Of a stretch of 64,000 nucleotides of DNA, positions 47,874 through 57,166 are shown in pieces. This stretch comes from Ewingella sp049889095 (lineage in GTDB: Bacteria; Pseudomonadota; Gammaproteobacteria; Enterobacterales; Enterobacteriaceae): the NCBI GenBank assembly GCA_049889095.1, contig JBLJFK010000004.1. One strand, given 5' to 3'. The notes under the pieces were generated by a model. The model searched no databases. It was given only the letters and a program-made list of their open reading frames with translations, and was not told the origin of the DNA. A program made the translations under genes and the position numbers. Within the stretch, counting starts at the first letter, position 1. Each line of letters begins with the position of its first letter.

Positions 47874-47914
47874 GCAGCAGGTTGCCAACCCTTCTGCAAT
47901 GATGTATCAACATG

Positions 47915-47945
47915 AAAGGTCAGCATTTGCTGGCCTTTGCTTTGT
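47915..47945 (+). terminator. Terminator after arcA
   Basis: AAAGGTCAGC and GCTGGCCTTT pair (one G-T) around ATTT, followed by a short T-rich stretch, between convergent arcA and creA. Confidence 0.65.
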
Positions 47946-47984
47946 CAATCAATAGGGATTTGTGGTTCACAGAACGTCGGGTAA

Positions 47985-48464
47985 TTAACGCGCACCCCAC
48001 GGAATAATTGGCACCGCACTCAGGGCGTTTTTTGGCGAGCCATCAACGACTTTGTCCGAATAACTGAGATAGATAAGTGCATTGCGCTTATCATCATAGA
48101 AACGCACGACCTGCAGTTTCTTGAATACCAGAGAGGTTCGTTTCTGGAAAACGACCGTTCCTTTATCCTTTCCTTGCTTTATTTTATCACTCAGTTCGAT
48201 TGGCCCCACCTGCTGGCAGGAAATGGCTGCATCAGACGTATCCTCCGCCAAACCTAGCCCACCTTTTATTCCGCCGGTTTTAGCGCGGCTGATATAACAG
48301 GTTACATTTTTAATATCTGGATCATCAAAGGCTTCCACCACAATTTTATGGTCTGGCCCGAACAGTTTAAACACCGTATCGACCGAGCCTACCTGTTCCG
48401 CAAGGGCACCATTACTCCAAACAAAAAACAGGCCAAGTACAAAAATACAACATTTTTTCATCAA
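47985..48464 (-). CDS. creA: Periplasmic protein CreA
   Basis: CreA is a conserved periplasmic protein of unknown function, named for its place beside creBCD in E. coli. The 159-residue product has a signal peptide ending GALA (about residue 22) and the family body EQVGSVDTVFKLFGPDHKIVVEAFDDP, with two cysteines (VTCYIS and ISCQQ) that could form a disulfide. creB, creC and creD are not next to it here. Confidence 0.92.
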   Translation of the reverse strand: MMKKCCIFVLGLFFVWSNGALAEQVGSVDTVFKLFGPDHKIVVEAFDDPDIKNVTCYISRAKTGGIKGGLGLAEDTSDAAISCQQVGPIELSDKIKQGKDKGTVVFQKRTSLVFKKLQVVRFYDDKRNALIYLSYSDKVVDGSPKNALSAVPIIPWGAR

Positions 48465-48672
48465 GTTACTCCGCGTCAGCTGACCGACGGTGATAGTATT
48501 TAAAATCGGATATAAAGAACGCCAGCGCTCACAAATTAAGAATGTAATGCTGAGTAATACTCACAAATAGCACAGATAACCCAAAAATTCTTAAGAAGTC
48601 TTAAGCTTAAAAAGTTGCTATTATGCAGCGTCATAATTCTGTGCATTTATCTTAGTTCAACGAGGACGATCT

Positions 48673-49539
48673 ATGGATCAAGCAGGAATCATTCGTGATC
48701 TTCTCAGCTGGTTAGAAACACATTTGGACCAGCCGTTATCACTCGACAACGTCGCAGCCAAAGCCGGTTACTCTAAATGGCACCTGCAACGGATGTTTAA
48801 GGATGTCACGAGTAACGCAATTGGCGCTTATATCCGTGCTCGCCGGCTATCGAAGGCCGCCGTCGCCTTAAGACTGACCAGTCGCCCTATTTTAGATATT
48901 GCTCTGCAATATCGTTTTGACTCTCAGCAGACATTCACACGAGCCTTCAAAAAACAGTTTGCACAGACTCCAGCCTTGTACCGTCGCTCTGAAGACTGGC
49001 ACTCCTTCGGGATTTGCCCACCAATACGCATTGGTGCCTTCATTCTGCCGCAGCCTGAATTTATATCGCTGCCTGAACAGAATCTGATCGGCATAACGCA
49101 AAGCTACTCCTGCACACTGGAACAAATTTCCACCTACCGTAATGAAATGCGCCTGCACTTTTGGCGTCAATATATTGGTGAGGCCAAAACGCTGCCACCG
49201 TTGCTGTACGGGTTACATCACTCCCGCCCAAGTCAGGAAAAAGACGACGAGCAGGAAGTGCTCTACACCACGGCTATTGAGCCCAACCACTTGCCAGAAA
49301 ATGTGGAAGGTCAGCCCATTGTGGTGCAGGAAGGGGAATATGCCATGTTCCATTACAAAGGTTCGCCGGAACAGCTACAAGAATTCATTCTGACGCTGTA
49401 CGGAACCTGCCTGCCAATGTTAAAAATGACGCGCAGAAAGGGACAAGATATAGAACGCTTCTATACCAGAGACAAGGTGCCAAGTGCGACACCACCGACT
49501 GAAATAGAATGTGATTACCTTATCCCTATTCGGCATTAA
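48673..49539 (+). CDS. rob: AraC-family regulator Rob
   Basis: Rob activates marbox genes for multidrug efflux, superoxide and solvent tolerance. The 288-residue product (E. coli 289) has the N-terminal double helix-turn-helix (LETHLDQPLSLDNVAAKAGYSKWHLQRMFK; second unit near SQQTFTRAFKKQF) and a C-terminal GyrI-like ligand domain from about residue 120. It is divergent from creA, as in E. coli, and convergent with gpmB. Confidence 0.95.
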   Translation: MDQAGIIRDLLSWLETHLDQPLSLDNVAAKAGYSKWHLQRMFKDVTSNAIGAYIRARRLSKAAVALRLTSRPILDIALQYRFDSQQTFTRAFKKQFAQTPALYRRSEDWHSFGICPPIRIGAFILPQPEFISLPEQNLIGITQSYSCTLEQISTYRNEMRLHFWRQYIGEAKTLPPLLYGLHHSRPSQEKDDEQEVLYTTAIEPNHLPENVEGQPIVVQEGEYAMFHYKGSPEQLQEFILTLYGTCLPMLKMTRRKGQDIERFYTRDKVPSATPPTEIECDYLIPIRH

Positions 49540-49563
49540 CCAAACGACATAACGCTGCCGTGT

Positions 49564-50211
49564 TTAACGCTGCAGCTCATCTAATGCGGGCTGTTCAAGA
49601 TGTGAAATATCGCCCGCTGTTTCGACTATCCAACCCGATGCCAGCCACGCGCTTTCCTGATGATCGACCCGCGAAATAGAGCAGTTACGCAAACGCAAAC
49701 GACGTTCTGCATAAGGAGCCAGTCCCAGGATGGTGCTGATAAGACATCCCAACGCAATGCCGTGGCTGACCAGCAAAGGCTTACTGCCTGCTGGTAAATC
49801 AAGGCAACTGTCCAGTGCTAAACGCATGCGCACAGCCAGTTCGGTCATGCTTTCACCCTGAGGAATGCGTCCATCAGGGGTGCCGTCAACCATCTGCTTG
49901 CGCCAGACTTCTTCTTCAGCGCTCAGCGTGTCCAGATTGTGCTCCTCCAGCACGCCCATATGCAACTCACGTAACCGGGGTTCAACTGTCATCTCACAAC
50001 CACAGACATCAGCGATGATTTGGGCCGTGGCGCGTGTACGACCCAGGTCGCTGGCAATCACATGCGTGATACCTTCATGACGCACGCGTTCCGCCACCTG
50101 CTGTGCCTGAAAAACGCCTTTTGGCGTCAGCGGGCTATCAGACTGGCCCTGGATCTTACGTGCTGCATTCCATTCGGTTTCGCCATGACGGACGAGATAT
50201 ACCTGTAACAT
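49564..50211 (-). CDS. gpmB: Phosphoglycerate mutase-like phosphatase GpmB
   Basis: GpmB is a histidine-phosphatase superfamily member named as a phosphoglycerate mutase, although mutase activity of E. coli GpmB is doubtful. The 215-residue product equals the E. coli length and has the phospho-histidine motif LVRHGETEWNAARKIQGQSD at the start, with the second histidine in LLVSHGIALG near residue 150. It is divergent from yjjX. Confidence 0.92.
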   Translation of the reverse strand: MLQVYLVRHGETEWNAARKIQGQSDSPLTPKGVFQAQQVAERVRHEGITHVIASDLGRTRATAQIIADVCGCEMTVEPRLRELHMGVLEEHNLDTLSAEEEVWRKQMVDGTPDGRIPQGESMTELAVRMRLALDSCLDLPAGSKPLLVSHGIALGCLISTILGLAPYAERRLRLRNCSISRVDHQESAWLASGWIVETAGDISHLEQPALDELQR

Positions 50212-50262
50212 GAGTGTTTTCCGTTATACTGCGTGAAATTTGCTAAAAGATGCTAAAACTCT

Positions 50263-50796
50263 ATGTACCACGTTATTGCTGCAACCACTAACCCGGCAAA
50301 AATCAAAGCTATTGCTATGGCTTTTGAGGACATTTTTGGCGCTGATGCATTCCGTATCGAAGGCGTTGACGTCGACAGTGGCGTTCCCAACCAGCCTATC
50401 GGCAGCAGCGAGACCAGAACGGGTGCAAGACACCGGGTTATCGGTGCGCGCCAGGTTCGCCCTGAAGCAGACTTTTGGGTCGGTGTAGAGGCCGGTATCG
50501 AAGACAATATGACCTTCGCCTGGATGGTAATTGAAAACATGCACCAACGCGGCGAATCACGTTCGGCTAGCCTGATGCTGCCTGAAACTATATTACAAGA
50601 GATCAATCAAGGCAGCGAATTGGGTGATGAAATGGATAAATTGACCGGAATTAATGACGTGAAGCGGAAAGGTGGAGCCATCGGGATATTTACAGCCGGT
50701 AAACTCAGCCGTACCAGCGTCTACCATCAGGCTTTGGTTTTAGCCCTGGCACCCTTCCATAACGCCATCTACCAGGCGCGGGCTCAAACGCATTGA
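50263..50796 (+). CDS. yjjX: Inosine/xanthosine triphosphatase YjjX
   Basis: YjjX removes non-canonical purine triphosphates (ITP, XTP) from the nucleotide pool and has been linked to oxidative stress. The 177-residue product begins MYHVIAATTNPAKIKAIAMAF and has WVGVEAGIED and KRKGGAIGIFTAGKLSRTSVY, the family active-site stretches. E. coli YjjX is about 170 residues. It converges with trpR, 8 bp apart. Confidence 0.92.
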   Translation: MYHVIAATTNPAKIKAIAMAFEDIFGADAFRIEGVDVDSGVPNQPIGSSETRTGARHRVIGARQVRPEADFWVGVEAGIEDNMTFAWMVIENMHQRGESRSASLMLPETILQEINQGSELGDEMDKLTGINDVKRKGGAIGIFTAGKLSRTSVYHQALVLALAPFHNAIYQARAQTH

Positions 50797-50804
50797 AGCT
50801 GGGA

Positions 50805-51143
50805 TCATTCCTGTTTCTCTGAACCCTTAAGAAGTTGCGTACCGAGCCAAGCTTTCAGTCCGGGAGATGCCGTTTTCAATCCATTCGAGCCACGGGTAAT
50901 GGTCGCAATTCCTGCTCCCAGCTGATTTTTCAACTCGCGTTGACTCAGCTCACCCCGCATTAACTCCTCAATGATCCTTACCCTCGTTCCTAATGCTGCA
51001 CGCTCATCAGGTGTCAGCAGCAGTTGCAGCAGATCCTGATGCAGATTTTCAGCAAAAGCTTGCTGTAACAGCGCCATAAAGCACTGCCAGTCCTCATTGC
51101 CTTGTTGGGAAAGAGCAGGGTCGGTTAACAACGTTTGAGTCAT
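50805..51143 (-). CDS. trpR: Trp operon repressor TrpR
   Basis: TrpR with bound tryptophan represses trp, aroH, mtr and its own gene. The 112-residue product (E. coli 108) has LLLTPDERAALGTRVRIIEEL and the helix-turn-helix QRELKNQLGAGIATITRGSN near residues 68-87. A TrpR operator lies 13 bases upstream of the start, consistent with autoregulation. Confidence 0.95.
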   Translation of the reverse strand: MTQTLLTDPALSQQGNEDWQCFMALLQQAFAENLHQDLLQLLLTPDERAALGTRVRIIEELMRGELSQRELKNQLGAGIATITRGSNGLKTASPGLKAWLGTQLLKGSEKQE

Positions 51144-51155
51144 GTGATGGCTGCC

Positions 51156-51173
51156 ATACTATTAAACTAGTAC
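51156..51173 (-). promoter_or_regulatory. TrpR operator at trpR
   Basis: ATACTATTAAACTAGTAC (plus strand) is a near-palindrome matching the trp operator core GTACTAGTTAACTAGTAC. It lies between slt and trpR, where it can block the trpR promoter. Confidence 0.7.
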
Positions 51174-51198
51174 AGCAGCATAACATAACTACTAAAAA

Positions 51199-53127
51199 TC
51201 AGTAACGCCTCTGCCATTCGGCATCGGTCAGTACTTTAGCGGGCTGATGTAAAAAGTAGCGGTAAAATGCATCATACGCCAACACATTTTTAACATATCT
51301 GCGTGTTTCAGAGAAAGGGATACTTTCGATAAAAGCGACGGCATCGATACGCCCACCGCTGTTACCCAACCAGGTATTTACCCGGGAAGGGCCGGCGTTA
51401 TAGGCGGCACTGGAAAGAATACGGTTGCGGCCAAACTGTTGGTAAACGTATTCCAGATAGTGGGTGCCAATGTTGATATTCATCTGTGGGTCCAACAACT
51501 GCCCCGGGCCACTGTAACCGGGAATGCCGAACATCTGCACAGTATGTTGTGCCGTAGCTGGCATTACCTGCATCAGACCCGCAGCGCCAACGGGTGAACG
51601 CGCCTCTGGGTTCCAGGCACTTTCCTGACGAGCAATGGCCATCGCATAGCTCTGGGTGATGCCTTTATCGTTAGTAGCCTGGCGAAATTCCGGCGACCAT
51701 GCCAACGGGAAACGTTCTTCCAGATAATCCCACAGCTTACCGGCAATGGTGGCCTGCACGCTGAGATCGGCCCACTTTTGATTAAAGGCGTAACGAGCCA
51801 GCGCCGTCTGCTGCTCTTTGCTGCGGCTCAGTACCAGATAAGTCCATTCAGTGCGTGCCAGATTATCCATATGCCAGTACATCAGCTCGCGAACACGGGC
51901 AATTTCTGGCAGTTTCGCCATGTCAGCATCCGGTTTAGTCGCGACGGAAACCTGAATCGGATATGCCACGCCGAGTTTTTGCGCCGCTGCCATCGGGTAG
52001 AACCCACGTCCCTGCATCAACTTACGCAAAATCGCTTCGCCCTGAGTACGCTTGCCCTGATCGAGAAGCACCGAGGCCTCCCAGTAACGCCATTCATCTT
52101 CCTGTTGCGCATCAGCCGTTAAACGGTCCATCCACTGGCTCAGCCCATGGCTGTCGCCTGCGGCCAGCGCCATACGGATGCGGCGTTCAACCAGCGCGGT
52201 GGAGTGGCTGCGTAGGATCACGTTATCACGCCAATTCGCCTGTTCCGGTGTAGCATCACTGCCCATCAGGCGCCATGCCACGGTCTCTTCCAGTTCCAGC
52301 CGGTCGCTGTCACTCATCTTCTGTAACCGGGCAAGCACCGGCAGCATAGAACGGGCGTTATCAAGGTCATCACGAGCAATGCGGGTAAAAGCAATACTCA
52401 CTGCATTACGGGTGAAGTCGGTCGGCCCTACGGTGCGGGCGAAGCTTTCTATACTGTTGGGATCATTTTGCAACGTCAGCAGTGCGTCACGCATCGTCTG
52501 GTAATCTGGCGGCAGTTGCTTAGCGAGGAAGTTCACCAAATTGGTGTTGCCCTCTTTCATCGCCAGACCGATGCGTTGCAGCGTCGTCAGCGCGGTTTGG
52601 TTACCCGCCTGCTGCCACACATTGAACAATTTGTCACAGGTTCCCGGCAATGATTTACCCGTCAGCCAGATGTCTTTTGCAGCATCCATGGCCACTTTCT
52701 GCTGGCCGGTCGCCCATTTGGCGTAATAATAATTACAGCGCGCCGCAACCGGCTTCGGTGCCTGCGGACTGAAGGAGAGCAAACCGGTCCAATCCTGACG
52801 AGTTGCCAGCTCATTGACGAAACGCGAAGGCAGAGAACGCGCCGGTGGCAGAGTGGGATGCGTTTTGACGAAATCATTCACCTGTCCAGATGTCGCAACA
52901 CTCAGATTCTGTGTCAGTTGACGGTATTCTAGATAAGGATAAAGCGGATAGTCCTCAAGGGTTGGCATCAATTGGTTAACCACATCCATCTGGTTACTGT
53001 CCCAGGCCTGCTTGATTTGCATATAGCGCTGACGCTGCCCGTCTAAAGAATCAGCTTTTACCGCAGTGGATGCGGTTATCAACAACATGCCTGCTGCCAG
53101 AAAATGCCATTTGTCCACCTTGACCAT
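51199..53127 (-). CDS. slt: Soluble lytic murein transglycosylase Slt70
   Basis: Slt cleaves peptidoglycan glycan strands to 1,6-anhydro products in the periplasm. The 642-residue product (E. coli 645) has a signal peptide ending VKA (about residue 25), a long alpha-superhelical ring domain, and a C-terminal goose-lysozyme-like catalytic domain. The catalytic Glu is in AIARQESAWNPEARSPVGA (near residue 500), followed by GLMQVMPATA. It is read leftward ahead of trpR, the E. coli order. Confidence 0.95.
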   Translation of the reverse strand: MVKVDKWHFLAAGMLLITASTAVKADSLDGQRQRYMQIKQAWDSNQMDVVNQLMPTLEDYPLYPYLEYRQLTQNLSVATSGQVNDFVKTHPTLPPARSLPSRFVNELATRQDWTGLLSFSPQAPKPVAARCNYYYAKWATGQQKVAMDAAKDIWLTGKSLPGTCDKLFNVWQQAGNQTALTTLQRIGLAMKEGNTNLVNFLAKQLPPDYQTMRDALLTLQNDPNSIESFARTVGPTDFTRNAVSIAFTRIARDDLDNARSMLPVLARLQKMSDSDRLELEETVAWRLMGSDATPEQANWRDNVILRSHSTALVERRIRMALAAGDSHGLSQWMDRLTADAQQEDEWRYWEASVLLDQGKRTQGEAILRKLMQGRGFYPMAAAQKLGVAYPIQVSVATKPDADMAKLPEIARVRELMYWHMDNLARTEWTYLVLSRSKEQQTALARYAFNQKWADLSVQATIAGKLWDYLEERFPLAWSPEFRQATNDKGITQSYAMAIARQESAWNPEARSPVGAAGLMQVMPATAQHTVQMFGIPGYSGPGQLLDPQMNINIGTHYLEYVYQQFGRNRILSSAAYNAGPSRVNTWLGNSGGRIDAVAFIESIPFSETRRYVKNVLAYDAFYRYFLHQPAKVLTDAEWQRRY

Positions 53128-53652
53128 ACTTACCTTTATCCTCGTTGATTGTAGAGCTCACTACCAGATACTGCACCACAGATGCGGTCCCCGATGGGAT
53201 ACACAGACAGCCTGCTATGCGTAGACACCTTCTACGCTAATCGATTCATTTTTAAAATTGAAGCCATGCAATCAAGGCATCACAAACTTTACACAGTGTG
53301 GTGCAATGTTAATGCAGATACCAGATGACGAACGTTTTAAAACTGTCATCCGCAGACCCGTTATGCGTCAGGCTTCTTGCATTTCGTCTCTGATCACATC
53401 CATTCTGTCCCAACAGGTTCATTCCCCGTTTACATCCCAACCTCTGCGCTCTATATCTTTGCCCAAGGTATTTCCTGCAACCACGACGTTTACACAGCAT
53501 CTGCACCGACGTGGCCTGTATTTTTTTAGCGGAACCCGCCTCATCGCACCAGGTTTACTCACAAACGAGGCTTTTGCTCCACTCTCTTTCACTTCACGGA
53601 TGACCTGAATAAGTCGGGAGAAAATAAAGCCCATAAAAATAGGTAAATTAAA
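53128..53652. other. Intergenic region between slt and the rcsA homologue
   Basis: About 525 bp between divergent genes. Open frames here (the longest 116 codons on the plus strand) match nothing I know and overlap on both strands, so I do not call them. The region probably holds the control sequences of the rcsA homologue. I looked for an RcsAB box and found no convincing one. Confidence 0.5.
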
Positions 53653-54333
53653 ATGTCATCGCTCATTGTGGATAACTGTCACTACACGCAGCTGGCATTA
53701 CAGAGTCTTTTGCAAATTAACGGGCTAAAAAATAAAGATATTGTCTCACTTAGTCACATTAACGAACTGCAAACAGCATGCCATAACTCGTCTCCGGATA
53801 TCATCTTCATCAATGAAGACTGTTTCACCTATGATCCTGCCATGGGTGAAGTATTACGGAAAGTGATCAACAATCATCCTGACACGCTATTTTTCATTTT
53901 CATTTCCAAAGAAAACCTTAACTATCAAAACTATATTCCAATCCGCAACAACATTATTATTTTGTCAAAATCCATCCAAACACGGCTGGTTTATCGCCTG
54001 ATTGAACATACCCTGCGAGTGGGTGAAACGAGCGCGAACGCCGAGGTTTTGGATCTCACACCAATTAGCCTCAGCCGTACCGAAGCCGATATTCTGAAAA
54101 TGTGGATGTCAGGCCACAACACCCTGCATATTTCCCAGCACCTCAATATCAAAGAAAAGACCGTCTCATCGCACAAAGGCAACATCAAGCGCAAAGTGAA
54201 AACACAGAACAAGCAGACGATCTATCATGTGGTGAAGCTGACGGATGCGCTAACCTCCGGCATGTTTGTCGGCCGTGTGCGATCCTTTAGCAAAACGATA
54301 ACGTCAAGTATTCACGCCCTGGCGGTGGCGTAA
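53653..54333 (+). CDS. rcsA: RcsA homologue, LuxR-type co-regulator of capsule genes
   Basis: RcsA is an auxiliary regulator that pairs with RcsB to drive capsular polysaccharide genes and repress motility. The 226-residue product has the RcsA marks: an unphosphorylated receiver-like N-terminal half with FINEDCF near residue 55, NNHPDTLFFIF, LSKSI, and a LuxR-type helix-turn-helix ending EKTVSSHKGNIKRKVKTQNKQTIYHVVKLTD. E. coli RcsA is 207 residues; this one has about 20 more at the C-terminus after GMFVGRVR. E. coli rcsA is at a different map position, near fliR, so the location between slt and ettA is unusual. Confidence 0.83.
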   Translation: MSSLIVDNCHYTQLALQSLLQINGLKNKDIVSLSHINELQTACHNSSPDIIFINEDCFTYDPAMGEVLRKVINNHPDTLFFIFISKENLNYQNYIPIRNNIIILSKSIQTRLVYRLIEHTLRVGETSANAEVLDLTPISLSRTEADILKMWMSGHNTLHISQHLNIKEKTVSSHKGNIKRKVKTQNKQTIYHVVKLTDALTSGMFVGRVRSFSKTITSSIHALAVA

Positions 54334-54545
54334 CACCTCCTTGTGAGCGCGATTAAACTCAACGATCGCCATATTATTGACATCCTGTGAGGTTGAAGGT
54401 TGGGAAGCGTGGCGAAACAAGCTAAACTTCGCAGTCAGAACACTTCTCAGTTATGCCGTTTTCAGGCGGGACTGATTTTCATCCGCCGCAGCGCCTGTTC
54501 TTCGTGGAAAGCGCGCGGCTCGCATAGACAGAGGCTCAAGACAAC

Positions 54546-56213
54546 GTGGCTCAATACGTATATTCAATGCATCGCCTCGGCAAAGTGGTTCCGCCGAAGC
54601 GTCATATTCTGAAAAACATTTCTCTCAGTTTCTTCCCGGGTGCCAAAATTGGCGTTCTGGGTTTGAACGGCTCAGGTAAATCAACGCTGTTGCGCATCAT
54701 GGCCGGCGTGGATACCGATATCGAAGGTGAAGCACGCGCGCAGCCAGACTTGAAGATTGGTTATCTGCCGCAGGAACCACAACTGAACATGGAACACACC
54801 GTGCGTGAGTCCGTGGAAGAGGCCGTTTCCGAAGTCGTTAACGCGTTAAAAGGCCTTGATGAAGTTTATGCGCAGTATGCTGAGCCTGATGCTGATTTCG
54901 ACAAACTGGCAGCGAAACAAGGCAGGCTGGAAGAGATCATTCAGGCACATGACGGTCATAACCTGAACAGCCAACTGGAACGTGCCGCCGATGCGCTGCG
55001 CCTGGCTGATTGGGATGCGAAAATCGCCACCCTGTCCGGTGGTGAACGTCGCCGTGTTGCGCTGTGCCGCCTGCTGCTGGAAAAACCTGACATGCTGCTG
55101 CTCGACGAACCGACCAACCACCTGGATGCAGAATCCGTGGCATGGCTGGAACGCTTCCTGCACGACTTCGAAGGTACCGTTGTGGCTATCACCCATGACC
55201 GTTATTTTCTCGATAACGTCGCAGGTTGGATCCTCGAGCTTGACCGTGGTGAAGGTATTCCGTGGGAAGGTAACTACTCCTCATGGCTGGAGCAGAAAGA
55301 CCAGCGTCTGGCGCAGGAAGCCTCTTCCGAAGCTGCTCGTCGCAAATCGATCGAGAAAGAGCTTGAGTGGGTACGCAAAGGAGCAAAAGGCCAACAGTCT
55401 AAAGGCAAGGCACGTTTAGCTCGCTTCGAAGAACTGAATAATACCGAATACCAGAAACGTAACGAAACCAACGAACTGTTTATTCCACCGGGTCCACGCC
55501 TGGGCGATAAAGTCGTTGAAGTGAAGAACCTGAGCAAGTCTTACGGTGACCGCGTTCTGATCGACGACCTCTCCTTCACCGTACCTAAAGGGGCGATTGT
55601 CGGCATTATCGGGCCGAATGGCGCGGGTAAATCAACGCTGTTCCGTATGATGTCTGGCCAGGAAGATCCCAATGGCGGCACCATCGAACTGGGCGATACC
55701 GTCAAGCTGGCGTCTGTCGATCAGTTCCGTGACTCCATGGACAATAGCAAAACCGTATGGGAAGAAGTGTCCGGCGGTCAGGATATTATGCGCGTCGGCA
55801 CGACAGAAATGCCAAGCCGTGCCTACGTTGGCCGCTTCAACTTCAAAGGGGTCGATCAGGGCAAACGCGTTGGCGAACTCTCCGGTGGTGAGCGTGGTCG
55901 TCTGCATCTGGCAAAACTGCTGCAGGTTGGCGGTAACATGTTGCTGCTCGATGAACCCACCAACGATCTGGACATCGAAACGCTGCGCGCACTGGAAAAC
56001 GCCTTGCTGGAGTTCCCGGGCTGCGCGATGGTCATTTCCCATGACCGTTGGTTCCTTGACCGTATCGCAACCCATATCCTCGATTATCAGGATGAAGGTA
56101 AAGTCGAATTCTTCGAAGGTAACTTCACTGAATACGAAGAGTACAAGAAACGTACTTTAGGTGCCGAAGCGTTAGAGCCTAAGCGTATCAAGTACAAGAA
56201 GTTGATCAAATAG
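54546..56213 (+). CDS. ettA: Energy-dependent translational throttle protein EttA (ABC-F, GTG start)
   Basis: EttA is an ABC-F ATPase that binds the ribosomal E site and gates the first peptide bond according to the ATP/ADP ratio. The 555-residue product equals the E. coli length. It has two ABC domains: Walker A GLNGSGKSTLLR and GPNGAGKSTLFR, signature LSGGERRRVALCRLLL and LSGGERGRLHLAKLL, Walker B LLLDEPTNHLDAE and LLLDEPTNDLDIE. An arm/linker lies between, including RRKSIEKELEWVRKGAKG. The start is GTG. A terminator and then the prophage remnant follow. Confidence 0.96.
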   Translation: MAQYVYSMHRLGKVVPPKRHILKNISLSFFPGAKIGVLGLNGSGKSTLLRIMAGVDTDIEGEARAQPDLKIGYLPQEPQLNMEHTVRESVEEAVSEVVNALKGLDEVYAQYAEPDADFDKLAAKQGRLEEIIQAHDGHNLNSQLERAADALRLADWDAKIATLSGGERRRVALCRLLLEKPDMLLLDEPTNHLDAESVAWLERFLHDFEGTVVAITHDRYFLDNVAGWILELDRGEGIPWEGNYSSWLEQKDQRLAQEASSEAARRKSIEKELEWVRKGAKGQQSKGKARLARFEELNNTEYQKRNETNELFIPPGPRLGDKVVEVKNLSKSYGDRVLIDDLSFTVPKGAIVGIIGPNGAGKSTLFRMMSGQEDPNGGTIELGDTVKLASVDQFRDSMDNSKTVWEEVSGGQDIMRVGTTEMPSRAYVGRFNFKGVDQGKRVGELSGGERGRLHLAKLLQVGGNMLLLDEPTNDLDIETLRALENALLEFPGCAMVISHDRWFLDRIATHILDYQDEGKVEFFEGNFTEYEEYKKRTLGAEALEPKRIKYKKLIK

Positions 56214-56232
56214 TCATCTTCCAGAAATATCA

Positions 56233-56257
56233 AAGGCCTGGAGACGGGCCTTTTTTA
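56233..56257 (+). terminator. Terminator after ettA
   Basis: AAGGCC and GGGCCTT pair around a seven-base loop, followed by six T. It marks the end of conserved host sequence. The prophage left attachment site probably lies in the next 100 bp, but it cannot be defined without the right end. Confidence 0.7.
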
Positions 56258-56359
56258 TGCCTCGATACCGGGGCCGGTGATTACTTTCAACAACCTAACC
56301 CGCACTACAAGCAATCAATAACAACCTCAAGAGCCTATAGTGTGGACAGCATGTGGACG

Positions 56360-57166
56360 CTACAGGTTTACATTACCCTTCAACGGATTAAAGGTTATGG
56401 CATCTTGCAGGAAGTCCGGCGAAAAATGCGCATACGTCATGGTTTGCTGTATAGAAGCATGGCCTAGGATCCTTTGCAGAGTAATGATGTTCCCGCCGTT
56501 CATCATAAAATGCGTTGCGAACGTATGGCGCAGAACATGCACGGCCTGACCTTTGGGTAAATCCGGTTTTACTTCCTTTAATAGCAGCCTGAATTCTGAG
56601 TAATCGGCTTTCGGAAACAAAGGGCCGGAATCACGTTTCATCGTTTCATCCGCAACACTTTGCGAGATCGGCACGCTACGCTTCTTACCGCTCTTAGTCT
56701 CAACGAACGTCACTCTGTTATTAACAATATGCTCTGACTTCAGGTTCACTACTTCTCCCCAGCGCCCACCTGTACTTAAACATATGAGAGCAACGAGACG
56801 ATTATCACCATTCAACTGCGTCAGCAATCTGGTGATCTCATCGTTAGACATAAACGACATGGCTGTGACCTGCCCCAAGCGCCTGGCTCTAAACATAGTT
56901 ATCGCATTTCTATCCAACTGAAAGGTACAGGGGGTCATTAAGATGCTGATTAATGAGCTCCAACTTAACCTTATCCTGATGACCGTATTTGGCATTCTGC
57001 CCGTTATACAGCCACCATAATTCTATCAATTCTGATAGCGGCCGTTTATCTGCTGGTTTTGATAGCCATTCTTTTTCGTGATAATTCACCGCGACATACT
57101 TCTCGAATGCTACCGCCTCATGCTTGCGATCGAACTTACGCCGGATGCGCTTACCGCGAATGTCGC
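56360..57166 (-). pseudogene. int: P2-like phage integrase, frameshifted and internally deleted
   Basis: Two reading frames together resemble the P2 tyrosine integrase. The N-terminal part (RGKRIRRKFDRKHEAVAFEKY ... WLSKPADKRPLSEL ... NDPLYLS) ends in frame one near 56910. The C-terminal part continues in another frame (LICLSTGGRWGE ... VHVLRHTFATHF ... LGHASIQQTMTYAHF) to the stop at 56360. All catalytic residues (Arg, His-x-x-Arg, His, Tyr) survive in the second frame. Compared with P2, about 65 residues of the core-binding region are missing between FRARRLGQ and FMSNDEITRLL, and the true N-terminus is cut at about 57166. It cannot make a working enzyme. Confidence 0.85.

Noticed and set aside
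53258..53608. 116-codon frame upstream of the rcsA homologue
   Set aside because: No recognisable motif or ribosome-binding site, and it overlaps comparable open frames on the opposite strand.
1..56213. tRNA or rRNA genes in the backbone
   Set aside because: I saw no cloverleaf-like or rRNA-like segment; a tRNAscan run would settle it.
57059..57165. Start of a 285-codon frame leading into the gene A fragment
   Set aside because: The first 35 codons are antisense to the integrase remnant; only the part after about 57166 matches a phage protein.
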